Positions 1-24,334 are shown, numbered from the stretch's first letter. The stretch: 64,000 bases of DNA from Lichenostomus cassidix (GCA_008360975.2 CM039183.1:12117762-12181761); one strand, 5' to 3'. Numbers and translations are program-made. Notes: generated by a model not told the origin, from the sequence alone.

Positions 1-387
1 CCCAGTGTTGCTGCAGCAATTTCATACTTCTGATACTGAAGCAATCTCAGCTTTGCATGTGGCACTAGTGATGTGGTTACCTAGCTGCACGTGACTCTGC
101 AAGGTTCCTCTCCCCTGGATCTCCTGAAACTCCTTTCAGTTATCTGGTTCATACTGGGTCTGGTAAACCAGGTGCAGGTAGAGAAGTTGGACATAGAAAA
201 GCAGTAGTTTTTTCATGTTCTTGTGAGAGATGCTGGCTTCATCTAGTCTTCTGACACTGTGATATAAAATGATTTGGCATTACCTGAGGGTCAAGCATGT
301 TGAAGATAGCTCGAGTCAGCTGGATTGCTGTGTCCTAGGTATAGGAGTAATGAACTACCTCTTATGCTGTACATTTTCCTCCCACAG
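1..387 (+). other. POLR3F: POLR3F intron (partial, 3' part)
   Basis: This stretch precedes the first visible POLR3F exon and ends in a pyrimidine-rich tract and an AG acceptor at 386-387. The upstream POLR3F exons, which would encode roughly the first 143 residues, lie outside the window. I see no other feature here. Confidence 0.8.
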
Positions 388-2787
388 GCATCCAAGAAGA
401 AGGTCTATATGCTGTACAACCTGCAGCCTGACCGCTCAGTCACTGGTGGGGCCTGGTACAGCGACCAGGACTTCGAGTCTGAATTTGTGGAGGTGTTAAA
501 TCAACAGTGTTTTAAGTTTCTGCAGAGTAAGGTGAGCACCACTGATGGTTTTCTTTATAAAACCAGTGCCAGGCAAGGCTTAAGTTTTCCATAGGTGTTG
601 GCCATTATTGCAATTAGCTTGGCAGGCAGCAAGGAGCACAGGACCAAAAAATTTAGGAAAAGGCACTGTGTTTTGTGCAGAGCTCCTCATTTCTGGGAGG
701 GTAAGGAAGCAGTCAGTCAGGTAGCTCTGCATAGATGGCAATTGCCCCTTGTCTGTGTTGTCTCTAGTTCATTAAATGTCTGCAGATTGTAGCATTTGTC
801 TATTCCATTACAATGTGTTTTTACTGGCTCTAGGTACAGCAGAAACTTTTTTTATTTTGTCAACAAAATGCCAAATGCAGGAATTCCTTCATATTAATCT
901 GAATTACAGTGCAAATTTTGTGTCATTTTTTATAAAATTATATTTGGTTGTGCATTGCATTGTCTCACATACACCAGTCTTAAGGACATGGCTTTAAATG
1001 CTAAACATGTTCCAGAAATGGTTTGGAAATCAACTTTTGTATTTGAGTCTGCCTGAAACTGAACCATAAAGTAGGCTCTTGGCAGTGAGTGCTGACTATA
1101 AGCTTTGCTTTTTTTCTCAGGCAGAGGCAGCTCGAGACAGCAAACAGAACCCCATGATACAGAGGAACAGCTCATTTGCCTCATCCCACGAGGTGTGGAA
1201 GTACATCTGTGAACTGGGCATCAGTAAGGTCAGAAGAGATTCATCTCACTACTGTTCAAATTGTCAGTGCATGGTTAACTGTAGGAGCTGAGTACTGCAA
1301 ACTTGCTGAAGGTCTCTTAAGTGTCTTAGTACCCTGCAGTTTGTGTAGTGGAGGTGAGCTTTGTAGCTTCACTGCTTTTTGGGAGGGGTCATTGATACTG
1401 CTTGGGGTCCCAGGATAGCTTGTGCACGTGGGTTTTCAGAGTTATATAAAAGAATTAGCATTCACATCCTTGTTAGCAGTCTCAGCTGGTTTATGTTTCA
1501 TAATTTCTCTTAAATTTACGTATGCACTTTAATGAGTTTTAGGGGAGGGAGAAAAAAAGAAGGGGAAAAATACCCCACATTTATTATCACCATCAACAAG
1601 TATATCTTTAGCAGTCTTTTCTTCTTTCACTATTGTTTTCCTGCAAAACTGGAACTGTGTCGTGCTAGGATGATGTAGACACCTCAGGTGCATAGGGAAG
1701 TTCTTATTGGTAAACCAAGGCTAGTGCAAATCAAAAGTGCTCAGCAGGTAGGAGGTATTAGCATTTGCTTTTCTTTTTGCATCTGCACAACCCCATAAAG
1801 TTCCCAGTGAGAATGGTGTCTTTTTCTGGACTAGGTTACAACTCTAAGGATTTGTTAGTCATGGGGTTTGTTCATTTCCTTCTTGCAGGACTTGCTGGTG
1901 TGCATCTTTCCTAACATCTATTTCACAAATTGTTTCTTAGGTAGAGTTGTCAATGGAAGACATCGAAACCATTTTAAATACTCTGATCTATGATGGCAAA
2001 GTGGAGATGACAATTATTGCTGCCAAGGAGGGGACAGTGGGCAGTGTGGATGGGCAGATGAAGCTGTACAGAGCCGTCAGTCCTCTCATCCAACCCACGG
2101 GATTAGTCAGGACACCTTGTGGACTCTGCCCTGTGAGTAACTAATTCTGTGTACCATTAGTGGCTGCATGCAGCTCTTGAACACAGTCCTGCAATAGCCA
2201 GATGGCACACTGCAAGTTCTACCCACAAGTCAGCCTTGTGGTTTGTAAGCCAGCTGTGCTCAGAAGTTGCCTGTGATGCCTTAGCTGTGGTGTAACAGGC
2301 AGGTTCTGTACTGTCTGCCAGCTGTTTCCCACTTCCATCCTGTCTCTTTACTGGCCTGTATGTGAAGAGATGCTGTCAAGTGTAGCATGTTCTGAGTTAT
2401 ATTATTATGTCTCTGATCCCAAGTTTGCCTGTGTTTTTAACAAGCTAACTTATTTCTGTCTAGCTTTTGGTCTCTCCTCCCTGGACTGCAAACTGGTTTG
2501 TAGGTAAAACTTGCCAGCATGTCCCTTTGTGGTGTGAGCTGTTTTCCCTTCTCTCTCAGAGCTGCCATAACACTTCCTAGGTTTTGGCCTGTGTTAGACT
2601 GATGCTGATCTGCTGGGGAAGGAGCAGAAAACATGGGACCATGTTACACACAGCAAGCATCATCCAACTGGAAGTAATTACTCTGCTGACACAGGGCTTT
2701 CTTTTGCAGGTTTTTGATGATTGTCACGAAGGTGGTGAGATTTCTCCATCAAATTGTATTTATATGACAGAGTGGTTGGAGTTTTAA
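388..2787 (+). CDS. POLR3F: RNA polymerase III subunit RPC6 (C-terminal half), 4 exons
   Basis: Coding exons are 388-531, 1121-1228, 1941-2132 and 2710-2787 (stop TAA 2785-2787). All junctions are phase 0 with GT-AG introns. They encode the last 173 residues of RPC6 (RPC39), which is usually about 316 residues, so the N-terminal winged helices lie before the window. The visible protein starts ASKKKVYMLYNLQPD and ends IYMTEWLEF, essentially the mammalian sequence. The C-terminus carries four conserved cysteines (CGLCP, then DDC and SNC), the ligands of the 4Fe-4S cluster described for this subunit. RPC6 belongs to the RPC3-RPC6-RPC7 heterotrimer, which recruits TFIIIB and opens promoters in nuclear Pol III transcription of tRNA and 5S RNA genes. 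I see no frameshift or premature stop. The ends are firm because frame and splice consensus agree. Confidence 0.96.
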
Positions 2788-3087
2788 AATGGAAGAAAAC
2801 TCTTAACTGGGTTTGTGCTTCACAGCCAAGGTGACAAACAGCTTGCTTTTTTTAAAAGCGGACTTCTAAATTTGTAAGTAGCTTCAGGACATGGAGTGAC
2901 AATGATACGTAAATCAGCAATGTATCAGTTGTGTGAACTATCTTGGGAGTGCACTGGAAGTGGAGTCATTGCTGAAGATCAAGGCTGAAGTGGAAATGTA
3001 GATCCATTCTTGAACCAAAATTGGAGTTGGCAACTAATGTGGCTAGCGTTAAAAGAGATTTATAAACAACAGCTCAAAATGAAGTTC

Positions 3088-3115
3088 AATGTTAAGACAT
3101 TTTTGTCTTAACATT
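3088..3115. repeat. Perfect 12-bp inverted repeat with TTTT loop
   Basis: AATGTTAAGACA at 3088-3099 and its exact reverse complement at 3104-3115 flank a TTTT loop. The repeat lies in the inferred POLR3F 3'UTR, so the transcript could form a stable stem-loop. Confidence 0.9.
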
Positions 3116-3352
3116 TATCAGTCCCTCACAGCTGATCAGAAAAACTTTCTAACAAGTGGTACCAAGAATGAGATCCCAAACTTTGCTTTCAGACTAATGC
3201 TTCTGATGGATGCTAAAGTTCTAAAGCTGGCACTTTTCTCCCATGATAGCTTCCATCTAATTGAAGACTAAGAATCTGTTGTGGGAAAGATTCTGAATAT
3301 GTCAAACAGAACTCAATGATTCTTTATTATCTTTCTTACCTTTTAATTTATC

Positions 3353-3358
3353 ATTAAA
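3353..3358 (+). terminator. Probable poly(A) signal (ATTAAA) of POLR3F
   Basis: ATTAAA, the common variant of the poly(A) hexamer, lies about 570 bp after the POLR3F stop. A T-rich stretch and TGTG-containing sequence follow. No earlier AATAAA or ATTAAA was found after the stop. Confidence 0.5.
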
Positions 3359-6300
3359 ACTCAGATTTTTCTTATGTACATCTGTGCTTCGTTTCCTCTA
3401 TTGCTGCCTGGTGATGCATCTGTTGGATTTATCGTTCATCATCAAATTTCTGGTGTTGTGTTCTGTAGCTGCATCACATACATGGATATTGCCACTGAAA
3501 TTTTGAGTAGAGGTATTCTGGGAAGATGTGTTTTCCACAAGAGAAAGGGTTCCTCTGGCCTGATGATACAGGTAATGTTTTTGTAGATTGTCTGAATACC
3601 ATCAGGGTTGAAAAATATGCCCATGACAGATGTTTGTGCATAAATATGGCCTCTGGCCTTGGTTTGTGATCTGAAAAAGGCACAATACTGGCACGTCATC
3701 AAAAAAGCACAACCATCTCTTCCTGAGATGTGTAGCAAACCTGTGTTTCTCTTGAGTGTGACCTCTGGCTCCTCTGTGACCCTGATGAATTGGCAATAAG
3801 ACACAGACTGGAGCATTCTTACAAGTCTCATGCCCGCATGGACCATGGACTTGTTAAGAGAGAGCTGAGTTAACTTCCTCTGGCTATGAATGTCCATCTG
3901 GCAGTATTAGAGTGGTGATACTGTCTTTGGAGAATGTAGGTTCAAATCCCAATGAGGAAGTAAACAGATTTTTGTACCAACTATGCTATGATAATTAGTT
4001 ACTCTACCTCTTCCTTAACCTATAATCAAACAAACCTCTAGCAAAAAAACCAGTCACCTCCTTTTTCATAAATATGAATAGTGTGCATATGTGGTACAGC
4101 CAGCTCTTCCAGTGTCCAGAGTGGCGGGGGCTGGAATGACACACTAGCAGGCAGGGTGGGATGCACATGGGCTGTGCACAGACAGTCTGGTCCCTGTACC
4201 ACTTGGCTGCCTGTGGCTTCAGCTGGCTCTGTCCAGCTGGATCTCTACACAGTTATTCATTATATTCATAACAGAAACTGGGAAACAATTGAGGGGGTCA
4301 AGCACAACTCAGGGCCTGTTGCATCTGGCTATTTTCAAATGTGCCTAGCTGAAAATAAGCCCTCCTGGACCCTGTGTTGGCAGTGTTATGGGAAAGCACT
4401 TCTATGGCTGAGATAGCAACATTCTGATAGAGGGTTAGTCAGGATTTTGGAAGTTTACCTCATAAGGGTAAGAGACTTTACATTTTCAATACTGTCCAGA
4501 AGTTTGCACTTTCTAAAAGCAGTCTGGATCACATACACAAGTGTTCAAATCTTGCTTGATTTCCATTTCCCTTCTTACAGCATGGATTGAGGACAGAGGC
4601 TAATGTGGGTAACTGCTGTACAGAGAATTAAAAAAACCCCACGGTTCCTGTCCCATGCAGGGAGGGTATGGATGCAGAGGCAAAGGCTCCTTGTGTGGGA
4701 ACAGTTAGGTGTGTAGTGGAGCAAACAACAGAGCATTGATAAGCCGGCAAGTCCGTGGAATGACTTTGATTGTCTCAGCGAGGTGAGCACCCCCAGCAGG
4801 CTCTGCTTTTGCTGCAGTGTTGTCTCCAGGTGAAAGGGATGCATATCTCTGCAGAGGCAAAAGAGCTCTTACAAAAGAGATGTGGGGGTGAAGTGATTGG
4901 ATGTTTGTTCTTCCTCTGCCTCCAACCACTCAGCACAGTGAAGCCAAAGGGAAAACGGTGCTCACTTCCCCGGAGGGAGTCTTGGATCAGACATCCTTTA
5001 TTTGGCCAAAGGTAATTTCATTGAGAGGTGAGGCTGGGGTTGCCTTTGTCTTCCTGTCTTCAAAGGGGACCTAACACAATGGGGTCCTGGGTCCTGCTGC
5101 TGCAGAGATAACACAATGTTTGTGCTCTACCACAGCTAGAAGATAACTTCCAGGGAAACAACACGACTTTATTATGCAGGTATGTCACTTTATGCTCTAT
5201 AACCACACTCATTGGCAATAAGAAAAAGGAGAGAAAGCTTCTCCTCAGTGAAGAGCTTTAGGAAGTAGCATATGGTTTATTATGCTCTTTAAATTTTGGC
5301 ATTGGGTTTATCTGGTATAGATGACCTCTGTGGTATCTGAAACTTCTTAGTGTTGGCGCTATAACAAGACTTCTCAGATTTGGGAAAAAAAAAGTCTGTA
5401 AGAGAAAAGTAATTTAAATTTCCTATCTGTAAGATAGAAATCTGTCTGATCTATTTCTGTATGAATCAGAGAAATTACCTTTCTGGCACTCTGGTTCTTC
5501 ATGAACCTGGCTAATCTATCAGCCTGAAATTCTTATCAAAAAGGGAGTAAATGCTAAAAGATAGCATTAATACTCACCTTGGTTTTGTCAATCTTCTCCC
5601 TGGCTAAGCTGTCCCTATTCCAAACTGGTATGAAATGCAAAGTTTTGAGGAAGCTACAGTAGTAGCTCCAGTACTCAATATGAAAACACTTACATGTAGA
5701 AAGCTGAGTTATCCCTTAAAACATGGATGACAAACTGGAAGCATGATCTGCTAATTTATTTACACAGGCCTCATACAAGAGGTCAGAGTTCAGCTGCTGC
5801 AGGACCATGAGAACTCCTGTGAGCTGGAGAGAGCTCATCCCTGTTTTCATGAGCCCTGATCCTGCTGTCAACCCATGAGCCTCTTTTGAGTGTTTCCCTC
5901 ACTAGAGGTAGCCAACTGTCCAAAGGCAAGCTGGAGGGTGGGCACATGTCATTTTCACACGGAATCAAGTGCAAAATTACTTTTTAATTCCAAGAGAAAC
6001 ATGGGCTATGGTAGCTGTCTGCATTGTGAACTGACAGTCTACAGCTGACAGGTACTGTCAGGCATGTGTAGCCTTTACAGTCCAAAGTTTAAAACATTAG
6101 GATGAATGGTAAACTTGAAGTTTTGGTAGGGAAAACATTTACCCCGTGGCTGAGTGGCTGGTTAGTTTTTCCTAGGTTTGGTTGGTTGGGAGTTTTTTTT
6201 TTAAATTTTTACTTTGATGGTAACGAGCCTGCTGGAGGTGTGATGGGTAATTATTGTTCCTTTAGTGCTGTTCGAGCACCATCTCCTGTCTGTTCCTGGG

Positions 6301-7800
6301 ATAGCTCCCCCAGAGCTTCAAAAGGGTAAAAGCCACACTGGTTTCTTTTTTGCCTCCACTTGCAGAGCAGCTTTTGGGAAGAAACTGTAGTGAGTGGAGA
6401 CAGTTGAGTCTCCTATTCCTGCTAAACACTTGATGCTTTGAAACAGGATGCAGACACCTCAAACAGAGCTGTCCCCTGGCACACACAGACCACTTTTCAC
6501 TCCTCTTGCTCCATTTGGCTGGGACTTTCTGTCATTTCACCTGTGAGAAATGCATGGCCAGGCTCTCCTCAGCCACGCTGAGCCCAGCTTAGCCTGCAGC
6601 CCAGAGGAGACAAAAAGGTAGGTATTGTGACAAGCTCCTTCTTGGAGAGCCAGTCCTGGGTCTGAGAATGTCAGCAATAGTAGTAATTTGAATTTTTCAC
6701 ACTTTAGCATACATGCATCAGTACTATGCTTCTACCTTTTTATTCCCACTGTATTTGGGATGTTGGGAGGCTGGTAAGGCAAAACTAATGTTCACCTCAG
6801 ACAGCATTTCATTTTGCTTTGTTTTGGACCTAGAACAGCACTCTGCACATTCCAAACACACATTTCTGTTGCATTTAAAAGAAAGAAAACAGGAAAAAAA
6901 CCCCCCAAAGCATGCCAGGGCATGGGTGAGTGAATTTGACCACAGGGCATTAATTTCCTTTAAGCAAAGGCAGAGCAATGCCCACACGAAGGCCTGGGGA
7001 ACATTTATAAGCTGACCACTGCATGAATTTAAGGCAAACACCCAAACTATTAAAAGCAGGTTGAGATATTTCACTGTAATGCCTTTGCCTCTCAAATATG
7101 TGTGAAAGTCTGCAGTGTTCAGAAATGGATTCTGGTTGGTGCATTCAGGTAGGACAAATCCCCCTTGCATGGCATTATGCAAAGCTGCAGGGGATGATTC
7201 CTGTTGTCGGGCTCAGTAGGAAAAGGGTTTGCCTCCTTGGCTTTGGAAGAGACTGGCAAACAACAAGAGATAGAAGCAATGAAAGAGGGAGTTTTTGCCT
7301 AGTTTCAAGGCAGAGAGAGACACGTTCCTGGGGCAAGTCACGCTTGGCCAAACCTCTAGCACATATCCACAGGCGCCCAGAAGATTGTCCATCGCTGGAT
7401 TTCTCCTCTCCAGGGGTCTTTGCAGGCACAGATTTCCTGGCAGAGGGATGAAGCAGTGCAGCCGGAAGCAGATGTGGGGGTAAAGCTTGCTCTAGGAACA
7501 GAGTTGGAGGGAAATCCAGTGCATTGTCCCTGCCTGGCTGCTGGCCTGGGTGGCCTCATGACTTTGCCTGGTGTGTTTTGCTGGGCCGAGGTGCCCGGGC
7601 ACACCAGCCCGAGAGAAGAGCCGGGAACTGACACAAAGGCGATGCTGCCTGCGGCTTGCGGTTTATTTCTTTCAAAAATGTCTGCGTTATCAGTGGAGTG
7701 TTACTGATATCCTCTTCCCAGGAGGTTCCATGCTCCCTGCTGAACACGGCAGCCGCACCCCTTGAGGGGAGAGCTGCTTCCCTCACGCCGTGCCACAGCA
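3359..7800. other. POLR3F-SEC23B intergenic region
   Basis: I support no gene in this 4.4 kb. Open frames on both strands (for example 151 codons on - at 3442-3897 and 152 codons on - at 6724-7182) resemble no known family and lack splice or codon support. Mammals have RBBP9 here on the - strand. I looked for its GNGGG, WYGWV, GHSSGA and HFQN segments and found none. A possible tRNA-derived SINE remnant lies at 3905-4010. Confidence 0.6.
3905..4010 (+). mobile_element. Possible MIR-like tRNA-derived SINE remnant
   Basis: The segment has a Pol III B-box-like GGTTCAAATCC at about 3941-3951. It is followed by a stretch ending in GTTACTCTACCTCTTCC, which resembles the conserved core end of MIR-type SINEs. 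The order and spacing fit an old MIR or CORE-SINE copy, but the match is degraded and read by eye. A chance B box is the alternative. Confidence 0.3.
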
Positions 7801-8160
7801 GGAACGCGGAATCGCGTCACTCATTCCGCAGGGACACCCAGTCCGTCACCATTCCAACGCGGAACCTGCCGCCCTTAACCAAGATGGCGTCCCTGACGCC
7901 GCCGCCCCGCCATGTTTGTTAGGGGCACACCGCTCCCCTCCTTTAGAGTGGCGGCGTAGCTTGCCCTTAGCCAAGATGGCGGCGTAGCCTCACCGGGGAA
8001 GGGGCGGCTGTGCCACCGCCGCCATGTTGGCTGAGGGCAGCGCGCACCGCTGAGGTGGCCTTGCCGGGCGCGCGGGGCGTGCCGGGAGGGAGCGGCGCTG
8101 CGCGGCGCGGGCAGGTGGGAGCGGCGGGGCGCAGCGGGAGCGGCGGCGGCTCCGTGTGCC
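7800..8160. promoter_or_regulatory. SEC23B: CpG island, probable SEC23B promoter and 5' exon
   Basis: Sharply GC- and CpG-rich DNA starts here after AT-rich intergenic sequence. It contains four YY1-type motifs: AAGATGGCG at 7881 and 7973, and the reverse form CCGCCATGTT at 7907 and 8019. No TATA box is obvious. YY1 motifs near the start site are typical of TATA-less housekeeping promoters. SEC23B coding begins at 9997 behind an acceptor, so a non-coding first exon is expected here. Candidate donors are GAG|GTGGCC at 8054/8055 and CAG|GTGGGA at 8114/8115, and I cannot choose between them. Confidence 0.65.
7871..7981 (+). repeat. Direct repeat of a 19-bp YY1 motif module
   Basis: GCCCTTARCCAAGATGGCG occurs at 7871-7889 and again at 7963-7981 with one difference (A or G). 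Each copy is followed by the inverted motif CCGCCATGTT (7907-7916 and 8019-8028). The arrangement suggests a duplicated promoter module. Confidence 0.85.
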
Positions 8161-8593
8161 CTGAGGGGAGGGTCTGGGGGGCAGCGGTGGCCCCTGGGAG
8201 GGGGCAGTGCTCAGGGGCGTCCCCTCTGAGGGGTGCTGGGGGGCCAAGGGTGTCCCCTAGAGGAGGGGCTGGGGGGCGGTCAGTGGTGTCCCCGGCAGGG
8301 TGCTGAGCGTGGTCAGCGGTGTCCCCTGCCGCGGTGCTGGCATGGGGGTCAGCAGTGTCGCACAGAGCAGCACGGGGGCTTGGCAGTGTCCCCTGCAGCT
8401 CTGCCCGGGCTGGGGATCGGCAGTGTCCCCCAGGGCAGGACTGGGGTCAGTCGTGTCCCCTGTGGCTGTGCTGGGGGGTCAGCGGTGCAGGGGGTCAGTG
8501 CTTTGCCTGAGGCCGCGCTGGCAATCAGTGGTCTGGGGGCGGAGGTGGCACCTATGGCTGCACTGGGGGGCTGTGTGTCCCCTGCAGCCGTGC
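8155..8593. repeat. Degenerate GC-rich minisatellite, unit about 30-40 bp
   Basis: About twelve diverged units share the core GTGTCCCCTG, then GTGCTGGGGG, then GTCAGCGG. They run through the 3' part of the CpG island, in the inferred SEC23B intron 1 or 5' exon. The long open frames seen on both strands here (up to 153 codons) are by-products of high GC and periodicity, not genes. Confidence 0.75.
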
Positions 8594-8599
8594 CAAGCG

Positions 8600-22439
<13,840 letters not shown>

Positions 22440-22560
22440 CTGATCAAACTGAGCAGCAGGAACAGACGATTTACATGGATCGTGTTGATGACAGAAGTGG
22501 AGCAATTTATTTACATTTCCTTTTCTCTCTTTTAAAGTAGGGCTTTTAACTGTTACACGA

Positions 22561-22566
22561 AATAAA
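22561..22566 (+). terminator. SEC23B: Poly(A) signal (AATAAA) of SEC23B
   Basis: A canonical hexamer lies 122 bp after the SEC23B stop. Downstream sequence is T/G-rich (TTTTTTACTT and TCCCTGTCTGTC). The resulting 3'UTR is short, about 140 bp. Confidence 0.85.
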
Positions 22567-22659
22567 CATTCAGGGAGAGTTTTTTACTTCTCCCGTCTAA
22601 TTTATTTGCATCCCTGTCTGTCTATATTCTCTTTACTCTGCATTTCCCACACATTGTAA

Positions 22660-22916
22660 TTAGAGCTGAAAGGCGTTTTAGCCAATGAGAGATTTTGACA
22701 GTCTTTAGCTTAACTTCTAGTGTTCTTAAGGGGTGTCTTAGCAACCAGGGGGCTGTATTAATGACAAATAACCGCGGGTAGGAGCACTGCTGTCCCCAAA
22801 TCCCGCTGCCAGTGCCGTGGGCGGCTCTTGGCTCCTTTTCCCGCCTTCCCGCGCTCGCCCCGCCCTCCGGCGCGTGCCCCATTGTGGGCGGGGCGCGGCA
22901 CCGCACCCGTCAGGCG
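22660..22916 (+). promoter_or_regulatory. SMIM26: SMIM26 promoter / CpG island start
   Basis: The segment lies between the SEC23B poly(A) signal and the SMIM26 ATG. It holds a CCAAT motif at 22682-22686 and a GC box GTGGGCGGGGC at about 22884-22894. It turns sharply CpG-rich from about 22770 and the island continues to about 23340. No TATA box is evident. The start site is probably within the last 100 bp. Confidence 0.55.
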
Positions 22917-24058
22917 ATGAAGCCGGCGCGCGCCGCCGTGTGGAACGCCAGGGCAGCGTTCGTCTACTCGCTGGGCGGCTGGACCACGCTGGGCGCCCTC
23001 ATCTACTACAGCCGCCAGGACAAAGGCGCTACCGGTACCGCTACAGGGGCCTGGGGTCACCTCCGCGGGCTGGGGAGGCGGGGAGGCGGCCGCGGCTTCG
23101 CTGAGGGAGGGCCTGGTCCGGCGAGCGTCGTGTCCGGGGCGGGGCGTGCTCGGGGCGGGGCTTGCCTGAGGGGAGCTCGGCCGCGGGCGGGCCCTGGGTT
23201 TTGCTGGCCGCCGGGAAAGGCGTTGGGATCCCCTCCAGACCCGATCCTGCCGCTTCTCCCGGCCGGGAAAGGCAAGGCGCTTCGGGCTGTGCGGCTGGCG
23301 GAGCGCGGCCTCCCCTTGGGCCTGCTGAGTGACCCGGGTGTCCGCCTGTCCCCCTGAGAGCCCCCGCTGAAGGAAGGGAAATCCCGTGTTGATCGGAGAA
23401 GCTTGTGCTTTATCTCAGCTCACAGGAACGGGGATTGCAGTCTTCCCAACCTGTTGCTTTTTATTTGAGCTGTGGGAATGGGTCAAAGCTGTGCTGGGGC
23501 AGGATTAGGCTGGACATTAAGAAACATTTCTTTACCGACAGGGTGGGCAGACAGCGGAATTAAGAGGCGTTTGCATTGGACTTCTTGGGCTAGCTTTAAC
23601 GTGGGTAGCTTGGGAATCGTGTTGTTACAGCTGCTGTAGTACAGATTCTTGGCCTGTACCACTGCAGGTATCTGGCCTACTCTAGAAAATCACTTTTTCT
23701 GGCTACACAGTTAACAAATCTTTGCTATCTATTCCTCAGAATGTGAGGAAAAGGAAAAAGAATACTGAATGCCTGTGTAGCTGCTGTTTTGCCATGATGA
23801 AGAGATAAAACATTTCTATTGCTGTGCTCTTTTTTGTCTCCCCCCTCCCCTTAACCTCCTTTCTATTCCTTAGAGAATGAAAATGATCCCGAGACAAACC
23901 AAGGGACCCGCAGGGAAGTACACACTAAAGAATATCCTTTTGGATTGACAGTGACAACACAAGTAACATACAAAGAGGATCTGCCTCCTGTTACTCGACT
24001 GCTCAGGCGTGTGGTATCATTCTTTGTTCCTAATGACAAGCCTCCTTCTGAAAAATGA
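22917..24058 (+). CDS. SMIM26: Small integral membrane protein 26, 2 exons
   Basis: Exon 1 is 22917-23034 and exon 2 is 23874-24058 (stop TGA). The split codon G|AG gives Glu40, and the total is 100 residues (human is about 95). The protein begins with a basic stretch (KPARAAVWNARA), then one hydrophobic segment at about residues 13-31 ending ALIYYSRQ. An acidic linker (ENENDPE) and a conserved tail containing VTYKEDLPP follow. Human SMIM26, formerly annotated as a non-coding RNA, has the same design with SLLYYSR and VVTYKEDF at matching places. It is reported as a mitochondrial membrane microprotein. The mitochondrial role here is inferred from the family. Its position between SEC23B and DTD1 is as in mammals. 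The start is chosen as the only ATG opening this frame in the GC-rich first exon. The N-terminus is diverged from mammals, so identity rests on the TM edge, the tail and synteny. Confidence 0.9.
23495..23600 (+). mobile_element. CR1 LINE fragment in SMIM26 intron
   Basis: 'ggattaggctggacattaag' followed by 'aaacatttctttaccgacag' and 'ggtgggcag' follows the order of the avian CR1 3' region (a 'ttggatattaggaaaaattt' type block, then 'ttcactgaaagggt'). It is a short, diverged sense copy inside the single SMIM26 intron. Confidence 0.55.
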
Positions 24059-24334
24059 GCTGTCCAAAAGCTCAGAACACTGTGCTGGAGCTCTGAGAAC
24101 CTCATCCCAGTGCCTGACACCAGACCACTGCTTGAAAACTGTTGCTTGTGTTGCTGAAACAGCAGCTCTGACCAGCTGGTTTGAAGTTCCTTTCCCAGCT
24201 GGTGTGCAGGACGTACCTGGATGATCCAGCAGGTACCTGGGATGGCTCCTTAACTGAGCGACTCTGAAATGGATACTTCATGAAGGATCTATTAGTTTAA
24301 TGTTTTGGGTATGACAGTTCTTCATTGTCCTTCA

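Larger units (their letters stand above)
2788..3370 (+). other. POLR3F: POLR3F 3'UTR (inferred)
   Basis: This is non-coding sequence from the POLR3F stop to just after the first plausible poly(A) signal, ATTAAA at 3353-3358. It contains a perfect hairpin at 3088-3115, described separately. The true cleavage site is not visible from sequence. Confidence 0.6.

Noticed and set aside
3442..3897. 151-codon open frame on the - strand between POLR3F and SEC23B
   Set aside because: It does not resemble RBBP9 or any family I know, other frames overlap it, and no promoter or splice sites frame it. It is probably chance.
6724..7182. 152-codon open frame on the - strand
   Set aside because: Low-complexity Leu/Cys-rich translation with no family match. 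It lies in intergenic DNA just upstream of the SEC23B CpG island without coding signs.
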